Below are positions 24,336-35,420 of a stretch of DNA of 64,000 bases, piece by piece (the stretch's first letter is position 1; the number at the start of each line of letters is the position of its first letter). The position numbers were made by a program, and so were the translations under genes. The notes under the pieces are model-generated. The model did no database searches. It worked only from the letters and a program-made list of their open reading frames with translations, and was not told the origin of the DNA. The DNA is from Dryococelus australis (taxonomy: Eukaryota; Arthropoda; Insecta; Phasmatodea; Phasmatidae). The stretch spans positions 209,926,709-209,990,708 of the forward strand of contig CM057009.1 in NCBI GenBank assembly GCA_029891345.1. The letters are read 5' to 3'.

Positions 24336-24343
24336 CGCTCGCA
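24232..24343. repeat. compound (CA)n(TA)n(TG)n(CG)n microsatellite
   Basis: The CA run, TA run and TG run make a near-perfect self-complementary tract, followed by GCGCGCGC. It can fold into a hairpin of about 50 base pairs. Apparent open frames across it are artefacts. Confidence 0.95.
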
Positions 24344-25039
24344 CGGGCCCACTACAATTATCATCTTGCTTGACCAATTATAATACAATTTTGATTCAAA
24401 ACTTAGTATTTTGCCATAATTTAAAATTGTATAAACGATGTTTACTCATTACAGCCATTGAACTTAGACCCCAAGGGATCGTCACTGTTTTAGTTGTTTG
24501 CACGATACCATTCATTCAAATGTATCTTTACAAATACCTATTTCCTACTTCCCTTTGTTATAGAGAACAGAAATGTTCTGAACTCTGTTTGGCGTACATG
24601 CTCGTGGCGATGACGTTTGCTAGCAAATTTCGTTTATGCAATATTCGCATTTACACATTTTATCTTTTAAACAAAATTTATTATAAAATGTGTTTAATGT
24701 TTCCTCTAAAATTAAATTTTAACACATAAATTATACTCTGTAATGACAAATAAGTTGGTAACCCCAATGACATAGAATGTTAAATAATTACTTTCGGGCT
24801 CGCATTATGCGTACGACATTAATATATATGCCGTTTTATCACAATTTTGAGCATACCTTCTTATGTAAATCGAGTAGTGCTCAAGTTACTTCCTGTGACA
24901 ACGGAAATACTGAAAAAGCTCCTATCTGAAAGAGCCGCTTTCGGATTTCTAACAAGTGTGTACACTTGCCAGCAGCTTGCTAGGGCCCCAATTCCAGATT
25001 TCTCGCTCTTTCTTATTTTCGAGCAAAATAAATCTGGAA

Positions 25040-25475
25040 ATTAAACTATCCTGATAGGGGCCCTATTAGCACTTTTCGTTTTTACTGGGTTTAAAAAAAA
25101 TCCTGAAAGGGAACCTTTCAGGATAGGATACTCTTCCGGATTTTTGAGCTGTAAAATATGAAAGAGAGCCTGATCTAGAAGTGAGGCCAATCAGGTTATT
25201 TTCGGTAACTTGTTCAGTGGAAATGTCTGGGAAGGATCCCATCCATGGTTTTGCATCGCCTGTAAATGCGCTATAAAAAAAACTAAATAGAGTCCTCATT
25301 TGAAAGGTACTCCATCAGGACTTCCCTGTTAAACTGAAGGAGCAGAAAATGCTGATAGAGGTACTTTAAGGATCCACATGTTTTCACTTTGCATTAAGAA
25401 AGTTGGAAAAAATCCTATTTTGATAGATGTCCTACCGCGATTTTTCTTGGGTGCTAAAATTGTTTTGCTTTGGAA
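25040..25475. repeat. degenerate tandem array of palindromic ATCCTGA/TCAGGAT units
   Basis: Units with ATCCTGA-like and TCAGGA-like words recur at about 25049, 25100, 25168, 25290, 25349 and 25405, often followed by TTTTTC-GGTGC-like sequence. The best unit (25100-25125) has ATCCTGAAAGG facing CCTTTCAGGAT, a perfect 11-base inverted repeat. Spacing is irregular (50 to 120 bp). No coding function is apparent. Confidence 0.5.
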
Positions 25476-25801
25476 AACGAATTATGTGATTAAATAGCAA
25501 TTAAAAACTTGATGATTTGCCTAAAAGGAAAAGGCACTATCATGCAAAATTGATTCGATATCTCATGGCACCAATAATTATGGCAACACTTAATAATTAT
25601 CATGCGATATAAGTATATTATAAATTACTATACTAAAAATACAAATTTTAATGGATTTGCAAAAAGATATATTTAAAAATAAATTTAATGAATATGTCAT
25701 ATATGAAAAAAATTGGTTTATTAGAGAAAATGTAATGAAAGCTTCAAGAAGAAACAATGCTTTAAATTATTACTAAAATAATGGATAGTATCTGAATTTA
25801 A
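25476..25801 (+). other. AT-rich decayed sequence with a 41-codon frame
   Basis: A Met-led frame runs from 25651 to a TAA at 25774, with lysine- and asparagine-rich composition like the virus-type sequence after 28600. The product is not recognised. The Helitron at 25802 interrupts this stretch and similar AT-rich sequence resumes at 28581, so it may belong to the same old element. Confidence 0.35.
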
Positions 25802-26619
25802 TCTATACTAATATATAAAGAGGTAGTGTTTGTAACTTTGTGTGTTTGTGTGTTTGGATGTAGGAGGTAATCTTCGAAACTACTCATCCGATTTAAAAAA
25901 TTCTTTCACCAGTAGAATGCTATGTTATCACTGAGTGTCATAGGCTATATTTTATTTTAAAAATCAATAGGGATACCTACTAAAACTCCAATAATGTAAC
26001 CCAAAGTGTACATAAGTGACCTATAAAATTCCTTACATTGCGTGCGCTGCGAAAACTATGGATGATAGAACAAAATAATGTACTACGGCTTTGCAGAACA
26101 CATCATTATCTACAAAAAGTGTCGCGACACCATATGTCTAACTATTATAGTTATGTCACAATAACAATTTTTTTATTTTAAAAACTGAATTAAAACGCCG
26201 CCTCTAGAAAAGGCACTTTATTTGTACCTTGGTATTAATCCTTATCAAAATAAATTACTTCACATTCAAGACTGGTTCAGTACCTGTATATTACTTTTTG
26301 AATTATTCAATTCGGACATTCCATTCAAAAGGTGTCATGAGTTAAAAAATGTGTCATTTAATAAAAATAATTAAAATCTTTAGATGATGTTTAACAGGTC
26401 ATATTATCAACAATTATTAATCCTTATAAAAAAAAACCACGTTTATCGGCACCATCACTAAATACATGTGATTTTTGCTTTTCACTGCATATTATTTGGA
26501 CTTATCGTTAAAGAGATAATACGATATCAATAATGCACGCCGCGCAGCAAGGCCACGCCGTGAAGCTACCGGTGAAGCGCAAGGTCTACGTTCTCAACGC
26601 GTACGACTGCGAGGCAGGT

Positions 26620-26732
26620 AGTGCAGCCAGATCGTGGGTAAAAAATGCCCCCACTTTGTGCCGTTTTCAATGTGCTTAGACGAGACTGTCCCACAAAGTG
26701 GGGGTACGTTTTACCCACGATCTGGCTGCACT
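26620..26732. mobile_element. 113-bp hairpin MITE nested in the Helitron
   Basis: Two 41-bp arms (26620-26660 and 26692-26732), starting AGTGCAGCCAGATCGTGGGT on each strand, differ at about three positions and enclose 31 bp. The flanks are GGCAGGT at 26613-26619 and again at 26733-26739, a 7-bp target-site duplication. If the ends were set one base differently, the duplication would not lengthen. The near identity of the arms suggests a recent insertion. The superfamily is unclear. The whole unit would fold as a long RNA hairpin if transcribed. Confidence 0.88.
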
Positions 26733-26984
26733 GGCAGGTACCCGCGCGTCGCAGTCACGTGGTTGGCACCGTACGCAGCACACAGCACGTTTTATTTTCC
26801 GAATCTGTCCGTCCGCATTTCATTTATTGTATTAACTTAATACTAATATCTATCCGCTCATACATTCGCATGCAATTTGTTATATTTTAAAGTATTTTTT
26901 TAGAATCGTACATCACTTCTATTTCGTTGTTTTTAACTTAATTACTCTAAAATCACAACGCCATGCCTAAAAAAAAATATCTCA

Positions 26985-28327
26985 GCTTTCACGTCAATCA
27001 ACTCAGACAAGAGCAGCTAAAATACGTCGAGCGGAAGAGTCTTCCTCTGAAACTACGCATCGTCTTGCGAGTCATAGAGAGTACATCTCACAAGCGCGTG
27101 CTAGGGAGTCCAGTACAGAACGCTCGCAACGGTTTACTAGCCAAAATGTAAGAACCTGCACATTCCACGTTCAAACTCCCATTATCAGTGTCTCTGGACC
27201 AACAATCCGTATGTTCTATAGGCAAAAACGGCCCTCTTGGCAAATTGTTACAGGACGCGGCACTGATAATGTGGGATGAATGTACGATGAGTCACAGAGC
27301 CCATGTTGAAGCTGTGGATCGAACGTTAAAGGACCTTAGAAGCTCTACTGCCATTATGGGGGGAGTTAATTTTGTGTTTGCTGGGGATTTTCGGCAGACA
27401 CTCCCTGTAGTTACAAAAGGGACGCGTGCAGATATCATCAAAGCATGTCTTAAATCATCTCCCTTATGGAGTTCTATTCAACACCTAAATTTGCGAACGA
27501 AAATGAGCGCCTATCTTGGTGGAGACACTCATAAAGATTTCCCACAACAATTGCTCAGACTTGGAGGAGTTTTTCCTTCTCTAAATTTGGGCACTAATTC
27601 TGCTGAAATCATTTTAAATGAGACATTAGGTCAGATAGTCCACAGTCTGCAGCATCTTATAGAAGCAGTATGTCCGGGCCTCGAAAATTTGATGGAAAGA
27701 GACTTTCACTGGTTGTGTTGCAGGGCAATAGTATCGCCTAGGAACGACACTGTCAATGAAATCAACAATCTCATTATACAAAGAGTTCCCGGCCAAGTCA
27801 AAACCTATAAGTCGATTGACACAGTCACCAATGTTGACGATGTCGTCCACTTTCCTCAAGATTTTCTAAATTCGCTTAATCCTTCTGGCTTGCCACCTCA
27901 CGAACTATCATTAAAAGTCGGTACTCCTATCATGCTTTTAAGGAATATAAGCCATCCTAACATGTGTAATGGCACAAGATTGCTCATTAAAGACTTGAAA
28001 GAAAATTTGATTGTCGCGACCATCCTCACCTGTCCAGCAGCCGGCCAACTGGCAAACATCCCGAGGATTCCCATGATTCCCACGGATTTGCCAATATCTT
28101 TCAAACGGTTGCAATTTCCCGTAAAAACATCGTTCGCGATTACTATTAATATGTCCCAGGGTCAAACTCTCTCTTTGGTTGGAATCGACCTACGAAAAGA
28201 GTGTTTTTCCCATGGCCAACTATAAGTTGGTTTATCACGAGTTGGAAGTCCCGAGAAACAGTACATTTTGCTACCAAACAATAACAGGACGTCAAACATT
28301 GTCTACAGAGAATGTCTTAGCCAATAA
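26985..28327 (+). pseudogene. Helitron Pif1-like helicase remnant
   Basis: This is the C-terminal, DNA-unwinding half of a RepHel protein. A short Arg/Glu-rich N-terminal tail (about 26985-27145; RAAKIRRAEESSS) is joined by a large deletion to the helicase. The helicase frame runs from about 27152 with STFKLPLSV, DAALIMWDECTM (Walker B), FAGDFRQTLPVV (motif III), SPLW, then the motif VI region TINMSQGQTLSLVGIDLR. The frame meets an in-frame TAA at 28223 within the SHGQL-VGLSR motif, then stays open in the same frame to a natural stop at 28325 (ending ECLSQ). Walker A and all of Rep are gone. The gene is inactive through the large deletion and one point stop; no frameshift is needed inside the helicase part. 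Confidence 0.9.
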
Positions 28328-28580
28328 CATATTAAATACTTCTATCTCAGATAAATTGCATTGTAATATAATGTATATTAATATGAAAAATTATAAAAAA
28401 GTAAAAAAATATCAATAAAAATAGCAAAAAAAACTTTAAATTATAAATTATTTAATTAATTATAAAATTATAATGTACTTTATTTAATGCTTTAGGAGAG
28501 TTTACCCAACCTAATTAATAGCGGGTTAAGCAGTTTTTTTATCTTAATTGCACCCGTGCGAAGCCCGGGCAGGTCCCTAG

Positions 28581-31500
28581 TGAAAATATAAAACAAGACG
28601 GTGGTTTGGATATGAATAAAATAATTTCGATGCATCGTATGTTGGCTTAAAAAGCAGTTATTTTATAGTATTAAAAATTGCGAGTCCTATAAATTAGAAG
28701 GACAACTCAGATATGATCATAATTTTATAAAAGGTACATTTTTCTATAAATTTGATGCTAAAATACACAGGTTTAATTAAAATGCTAAAAAAAAAAAAAA
28801 AAATATTGCCTTAACAATAAATTAAATTACCTTGTTAAATTATAAAATTTAATATTTCAAATAAAAAAATTATAATGTACTTTGAGAAATTAATAATCAA
28901 CATAAATGTACACAAAATTGTAATTCGTATTTGTTTACATTAAAATATAATTGCACTAAGAGACTGAAATAATTAGAAATAAAAATCTCACCATTTCAAT
29001 TAAACACAAAAGACACTGTTTTAAAATGTGAATTAAGAGATTATGTGAAAATCTGAATTAGGTGATCATCTAAAATTTGAATATATGAAAGCACAATGCA
29101 TCAAAACACTATCTGATATTTAAATAATACATATAATCAAACATATAACTAAATTGTTTACCATAAATGTATGTTGGTGGTAATCTAATTATATAAATTT
29201 CTAATAAATACAAATATAAAAATTAATAGCATCGAATATTGCTAATCCAGTTGCTCCTATTAATCCAATAAATTTAAGTTATTATAAATGATATTGAATA
29301 CAATTTCGATGTGTAAATAGAACATTTCACCTGGAAATCTAATCATTATATTGCATGACGTACTGGAATGAGGCATTTACTTTTCCATTTTGTTTCACAA
29401 GTTTTAGAAAGAATACTGTTATATGACCCTACTCTTTTAAAATTAGTAGAGAAAATGCTCAAAATAAAGATTTTTCAAAACTGTTTGGTGCAAAACGTGG
29501 GTCAAATAACTTTAATTAGTTGATATGTTGCAAATTGGAAAAGTATTTGAAATAAATATCGGTACAATTAATATTTTTATATACCTATATATAAGGCCAC
29601 CTGTTTTTCGCGAAAAGATTTACGTGGAGGCTAGACTTCAATATCCTTTGTGCACACTTGCAGTCGTCATTTTACTATTGACTGCTTGTCTTCGTGTGAA
29701 GACAGTCTGTTACATGTGTGAGTCAATCAGAATTAATTTTCTCCGATACTGACCGTTCGTTATTTGCGAGTAGACAGATAAGACGCGTAACAATCTAAAT
29801 AATCCAATCACGAAAGTTGTTCTGAACTAAAGTGCATTGGAAAACAACTTGTCCTGAAATATTTTCGCGAAAAACAGGTGCTCCTACCTATATATAATTA
29901 TTGAAATGGATAAAGCAACAGCCAAAGCAGTCTCCGGAGAGCATACTTGGCATTTGAAGTGCAAAAATTATATTGTAAATGGACATAAAAAAATTGAGAA
30001 ATGAGAAAATTAAAAAAAAATATTTATTGCATATGTGGATCGAAAAAAAACATTATATTAGAAAAAATATGTTCGCAATGTTATAGTTAGTGGATTATAT
30101 AAGGTATAAGGAAAAGTTATTTCATACAGAATTGTTGATTTTTGGAAAGCTGATAACCTTGAAATGATTTATGGAAATTTAAAAAATAATCCAAAAATTA
30201 ATAAATTATATAAATAAGGTTTAAAGGTTATTTTAATCTCTCTCAAAAATGTTTTCGCTATTCCAGTTAAAAATATATCAGGTGAAATTTTTTTCTATGC
30301 ATTTGAATACATTTTTACAAAGCAAAAGCCAAATAGATAAACATATAATGGTATATATTTTTAAATAAAATGTTGAGAATTAATTAAAAAATATTAGAAT
30401 TATTATTAGTCTACTATTGTTATCTTAAAGCAATGTTCGTTCAAAGAGTTGATAAAACTTTAAAGAATTAATCAAGGGAAAAATTATTTTAGAAATGGAA
30501 ATTTGAAATGTGTTGAAATTTTAGATGATTAGATAAAATAGTTAATATGAAACACTAAAGTTTTCGGCTGAAAATAAGATAATTCAATAAATAATTAAAA
30601 ATATAAATAAAACCTGTTATAATGATTATTCGGATATTTAAAGTGACGAACATAATTGGTGATATAGTTACAATATCAACAATTTGAAAAGTACTTAAAA
30701 AAGAATACTTGGTAAACTACTCAACAAAATTATTAAAATTTCTAATTTTTAAAATAATTATGAACTGGCATATTTTAAAAGTTATAAACGATAAATAAAA
30801 GTTAACATTTTTAAAACAAGGGGTGATAAAAATAATGCAATTTTATTATCTTTGTCTTAATAAAACTGAATCACTGAGTAATTTAAAAAATTGAATTTGA
30901 AAAACCAAATATTTTACAGCCACTATTTTAACTGAAAATTTAGCTACCATTCATGTAAATAAAACTAAATTAAAATTTTACAAACCAGTATATGTATCGA
31001 TCTCTGTTTTAGAAATGAATCGAAAAATGTAAAAGGTTGTAAGTCCATTAACTATATTTCTGATAAATAAAAAAAAAACTGTTTACCCCCCAGCAAATGA
31101 GTGTGTGATGAACCAAAGCCATTGTTTCTGCTTCAAATGTTAATTTTTTACTTATATAATATAAAAAGAATAATGCAGCTGTACTTTTCAATCTATATTG
31201 AGGAGTTAATTTAACAGACTTACAAAATTCGAACAATTCATCTGTATTAAATGTCGTGTATAGAAGGAAGGATCTGCTATTTATAAATAAAGTTATTTTT
31301 TTACATAAAAACATTATTTTCGCTCACAACTCAATGTTAACATCCCTACATTGTATTTTTATAACACTCAAGTCACATTCAAGTGCTGAAACAAGAATGA
31401 TATTTGTATTATATTTAAAAATTATTTCTTCTTATGTTCATTGCAAAATCGTTCATTTTACATGCACGGTAGTAACATGACATAACATTAATGTGATATA

Positions 31501-31800
31501 ACCACATTTTCACACATCCCTACTTATTTCCAAATTTTCCATGCGGGAACATCTTTGTTTCTGTGGTTTATGTAAGATTTCCCTGTTAAACAAGTTTTTT
31601 ATTATATTCCTTGAACATATACTTTCATTCGTTATAATTTTTTTTTCTTCTCGTCCTGTCATACACAGCTTTATTCACATCCGCCCTCTTCAAGCACCAA
31701 TATTACAAAAAAATAAAAATCAAGAGGAATTGTATTATATTACAAGTGCTTTTCAAAATGTCTACACAAATTAATATAATAAATTGGTTACTTTTTAAAA
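28581..31800 (+). other. very AT-rich decayed sequence, possible virus/Polinton origin
   Basis: There is no intact gene. The + strand has long stretches that look codon-like, Lys/Asn/Ile-rich and broken by TAA or TGA. One stretch near 30010-30080 has two cysteine pairs in a zinc-ribbon-like arrangement, and another near 30230-30340 looks coherent, but I cannot name a family. Continuity with the ATPase-like and Bro-N-like fragments downstream suggests one old element. Poly-A runs occur at 28788-28803 and 31066-31079. A short GC-richer piece at 29590-29880 looks unrelated. Confidence 0.4.
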
Positions 31801-31829
31801 TAACAATAAAGAAATTATCTCGTTAGATG

Positions 31830-32190
31830 AGTTTGAAAAAATCCATTATTATTTTTGATGATGTAATTTAAGATATCCAGGATATCACAAAAGAGTATTT
31901 GGGTAGAGGCAAACAAATATCAATTGTTTTTATTTACCTAAAATCTACTCAAAATCACCAAAGACAGTTAGTAAGAGACAATACAAAACTATTATGTATT
32001 TTCAACAGGAGGACACTTATTTAAAGCTTATATACAATAATTATGTTAGTCGTGAAACATCTCATGAGAAATTCAGTGTTCCAGGTGATAAGACTAAATT
32101 ATTTAGTTTCACTCATATAAATATGTGTATAACATGTAAAGAAGGTAAATACATAAATAACATCAATTACTTCATAATAGTGTGAAGGAA
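31830..32190 (+). pseudogene. packaging-ATPase-like fragment (Polinton/DNA-virus type)
   Basis: The + strand reads SIIIFDDV, a Walker B motif, then after one stop a YLGRGKQISIVFIYL stretch. It continues through a QLVRDNTKLL region into an open frame (31994-32185) beginning with a QEDTYLKLIYNNYVSRETSH segment. This order matches the C-terminal half of A32/FtsK-like genome-packaging ATPases of Polinton/Maverick elements, adintoviruses and large DNA viruses. There the Walker B is followed by a FxRGRHxxISxxYLSQ motif and a conserved RDN. The Walker A half was not found. Breaks include an in-frame stop after the Walker B and a frame change near 31990. A working protein would be about 200-250 residues; about 110 are traceable. 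Confidence 0.6.
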
Positions 32191-32197
32191 CATTAGT

Positions 32198-32293
32198 ATG
32201 AACGGTGGTGTGAGCAGTCACATGAACTGTTGTATGACCAGATATATGAACTGTTTTATGAACAGTTCTATAACAGACTGCTTGAAAATTTTA
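32198..32293 (+). repeat. 24-bp tandem repeat
   Basis: Four units begin at 32198, 32222, 32246 and 32270, each starting ATGAAC(G/T)GT or a near variant. The 24-base period equals eight codons and the array is open in one frame, so it may be a peptide repeat of a decayed protein. It follows the ATPase-like fragment directly. Confidence 0.7.
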
Positions 32294-32759
32294 TAAACCC
32301 TGAGAATTTGTCAGGGTTCAATGCTAATGAAAGGGGTCTCTCACAGATGACCTTAAATATTAATAAAATATTAGCAATGTTTTTATTACATCTAGTTAAA
32401 AAACAATTTTTATAACTTATGATATATTACAATTTGATATAATATGCCAGGCAGTAAATCTTCATCTCTTGATATTTTTTAAAAACTATATATATATAAT
32501 TTGTAAAATATCTAAATAATTTATGTTTTAAAATATAATAATTATTTTATATATTTTATAGAAATAGTATATCAATAATAAAGCAACTAATTTTTTAGAA
32601 TCTTGACTATAAAATTGAAAAAGCATAATCTCTTATAGTAATTCATAAAAACAATTATAAGGCCGCTTAACAATATTCAATATTGTGTTTTTAATTTTTA
32701 CTAAAAATTTTTTATATAAATGGTCGAGGTTATACACTTAAAAAATTACTTATTTTTAA
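32294..32759. other. AT-rich decayed sequence
   Basis: Extremely AT-rich sequence between the 24-bp repeat and the Bro-N-like fragment. No gene is recognisable. Confidence 0.35.
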
Positions 32760-32789
32760 TAATGAAAATGCTTCGTTTGTTTTAGGTAG

Positions 32790-33240
32790 AAATACTAAAC
32801 CTTTATATATAGGAAATGAAGCAGTAAAACATTAAATACATACAAATGTGATAAAAGTTGTTTGAATGCATGTTAAACCTATAATATATATATATATATT
32901 AAACAATATAGTGGAATAATTCGTGTTGCCAAATTGGGAACATTTGAGATTATTAAACCAGATACTTTATTTACTAACGAACCAGGTTTATTTCAATTAA
33001 TTATGAAATCAAATATGTCTTTAGCTTGAAAATTTCAAAAGATGTTTCACGAATAATTTCTTCCACAAGTAATAAAAACTGGTGAAAATAAATTACAAAC
33101 TGAAAAAGAACTACTTGCAATCCAATACAAAAATACATTAAGACTTCAAGAACAACTAAATAAAGAAAAATATATAAAACTAAGAACGATGAAAACAAAA
33201 CAATCGAAAATAGATAATAGATATTTTCAACAATAACACT
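32790..33240 (+). pseudogene. Bro-N/MSV199-like fragment (DNA-virus type)
   Basis: Around 32960-33020 the + strand encodes a TLFTNEPGLFQLIMKSNMSLA stretch, then after a stop KFQKMFHE, then after another stop a FLPQVIKTGE motif. This order (ExGLYxLIxxSK, then AKxFxxWVxxEVLPxIRKTG) is the hallmark of the Bro N-terminal domain and the related MSV199 domain found in baculovirus repeated ORFs, poxviruses, iridoviruses and some transposons. A Lys/Glu/Gln-rich, coiled-coil-like tail (KLQTEKELLAIQYKNTLRLQ) runs to a stop at about 33235. A weaker upstream part is at 32790-32870. At least three in-frame stops and a frame break make it non-functional. Confidence 0.62.
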
Positions 33241-34080
33241 GACGGACAACTAGAAAATATTTTTTAATATTTAGTGTGATCCAAGTAGTAATTGTAAAAC
33301 AAGGGAAAAAATTTTTAATCTGCTTTTGAAGTCTTTACAGGAGAAAAAATAAAGAACAATATAATATGAATACAAAATTACATAAAATATTATGTGATTT
33401 CATAGAAAAGGGAAGTTATTTATTTTTAGAAAATACATAATTAAAGGGCGAAGAAATTTCAAGTAAATTACATGAGAACGTTTTATTAGAACCAGAATAA
33501 TTGAAGGCTTTACCATTAACACATTAAACCATTACTCGAATTAATGATAAAGTTAATAATATTGTAGTCAATAATGTGTTACTAGAATAATTGGGAGAAT
33601 TAGATGAAAATTAAGATAAATATATTGCACAAAGGATAATTATTTGAGGGAAATTAAATGAAAAGATGTATAACATAGTTAAGAAAATATATGTTTGGAG
33701 CAATGTCTCAAACGTATCAAAAATATAAATCCTAACATTAATTTTAAGTTCTAGTCATCTCTAAATGCATATCGTTCCATATAGATGACATTAATATTAT
33801 ATCGCCACCCAGATCAAATAAAAACTTAACTGAATTATTTATTAATTTATCTACATATTTCATTACATTACTATCAGCAAGTTGAAGTATAGCTAGATAA
33901 AAAAAGGGTATGTCATTTTTTATATACTGGAATCACTTATAAATAAAAAATTACATTAGAATTTTATTTTTCCATAACAACTTAATTTTTAATGACCCAA
34001 ATATTGTGAGAGCTTTCAAATCTTATCCATGCGACAAAATCTATTCACATTTTATTAACACTTTTTAGCCTACTTCTCCC
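33241..34080 (+). other. AT-rich decayed sequence after the Bro-N-like fragment
   Basis: It continues the same Lys/Glu/Asn-rich, stop-broken texture to about 33700, possibly further coding remnants of the same element. The rest is unrecognised. A poly-A run lies at 34081-34092. Confidence 0.35.
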
Positions 34081-34109
34081 CAAAAAAAAAAAGACTGGGA
34101 TCACTTTCC

Positions 34110-34700
34110 TGTCTGTGTGTGTATGTGTAAGTATGTATGTGACTTGGTGTGTGTCAATGCATGTGTGTCCCCCCTTTCAATTTTGAACGCTTCAGCCTAT
34201 TTACACTAAACTTGTTACATATATAGTACTTTGTAAGGACAGTGAACTTTATCATTTTCAATCACTCTGGGCGCTTACTTTCAAAACGGTGGCCATTATA
34301 AATTTTAGGATATATGTCGTATCTCGGGAATCATTCAACCATTTTAAAACGAATTTTTTATACTGGCAGGCCATTGCGTAAGCATTAAATCTCGAGATAT
34401 ATGTTGTTGTTGGTCCGCTGTTTTGTAAAATAGCACCAACTAAAAAAAAATTATGTTTTACATTATTATTTAGCATTTTAGTAATAATATTGTAGGCCAT
34501 GTAAATGTAAGTGATTGAACTTTATTAGTTATTTATTTTCAAAATGGCGGCTATGCAAAGGTTTATATTTATTTAGTGTATCTGCCATACCATTCAACCA
34601 ATTTCGACCACATTTTGTATACAAATTACCACATTTGTCCGCTATTTTTTGGAGAAAGCACAATATGAACAATTAAAGTTATTATGTCACAACTCCGTAA
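34110..34700. repeat. two diverged units with an ATGGCGGC-type core
   Basis: Units near 34240-34420 and 34510-34690 share TTTCAAAA(C/T)GG(T/C)GGC, a GTATCT...CCATTCAACCA-like stretch, and TTTTATAC. The spacing is about 265 bp. Upstream, 34110-34170 is GT-rich. This looks like part of a degenerate satellite or a non-autonomous transposon. Confidence 0.5.
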
Positions 34701-34859
34701 CTAATTAACCGATTCCTTATTAGTTTATTACTTATGCTCATTAGACCCACAACCAATGTTTCTCATTGTCTTAGCATACCTTTCCCCCAACCCCTCATCA
34801 ATTTTCATTCCATTGTCTGCACTCTCCCACCATATTCGTTTTTTCGTTTGCCATTTGTT

Positions 34860-35420
34860 TACATCATTTTGCCTCTCGCCTATGTTCGACATGCCATCTT
34901 GAATTTTATATGTTTACTTTTTAATCGACTAGGGCGTGCTAGTGTATTAACTATCGATTTCGTTACCAGAGGAACTGCCATTATCTCTCGCCCAAGTTCC
35001 TCATTCCATCTCGATTTTTGTCATTTATTTACACTGCTGGAGTTTCTCTCTTACCTTCATTCGACTGCCATCTTATTATTTTTCGTTTGTCATTTGTTTG
35101 CATCTCTGTAGTAAGGCATTTTGATTATATTTTAAAGCATTGGTGGCGTTAGTGCATTATTAATCTATTTAGCTACCGTGCTGCAGGAATATTCAATTAT
35201 ATGTTCAATGTACAAGTAGATTTTGTGTATTAATTTTCGATTTCGTCACCAAGCAAGCTGTCGATTTAGCCACCAGGCGGAACCGTATTTGTTTTTACTG
35301 TATAGGCGGTGCTGTCTGCAACTGCTATATTGGATTCTATTTTCATAATTTAAATAGGGCTAATTTCTCGATTTAGCCACAAGGCGAGCTGACGAAACAA
35401 TATTATTTAATGCTCTCTCA
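34860..35420. repeat. degenerate TCGATTT(A/C)G(C/T)CACCAGGCGG array
   Basis: Variants of ATCGATTTCGTTACCAGAGG occur near 34950, 35155, 35228, 35262 and 35370. They alternate with TTTTTCGTTTGTCATTTGTTTACATC-like and CATCTTGAATTTTAT-like blocks. These look like fragments of one diverged unit of about 200 bp. Short C/T-rich open frames here are not genes. Confidence 0.5.

Larger units (their letters stand above)
25802..28580 (+). mobile_element. Helitron, internally deleted, with both ends
   Basis: The left end TCTATACTAATATATAAAG, followed by GTTTGT-rich sequence and CCGATTTAAAAAATTCTTTCACC, is the classic Helitron 5' terminus of animals. The right end has the GC-rich hairpin GCCCGGGC preceded by ACCCGTGCGAA and finishes CTAG. 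The flanking bases are A (25801) and T (28581), as expected for insertion between A and T with no duplication. Only 2.78 kb long, it lacks the Rep (HUH endonuclease) domain and most of the helicase N-part. The reading frame jumps from a RepHel N-terminal tail to the Pif1-like domain. It is a deletion derivative that would depend on another copy. Confidence 0.92.

Noticed and set aside
24253..24729. 158-codon frame beginning in a dinucleotide repeat
   Set aside because: The first part is microsatellite translation and the rest has no recognisable motif; no splice or promoter signals support it.
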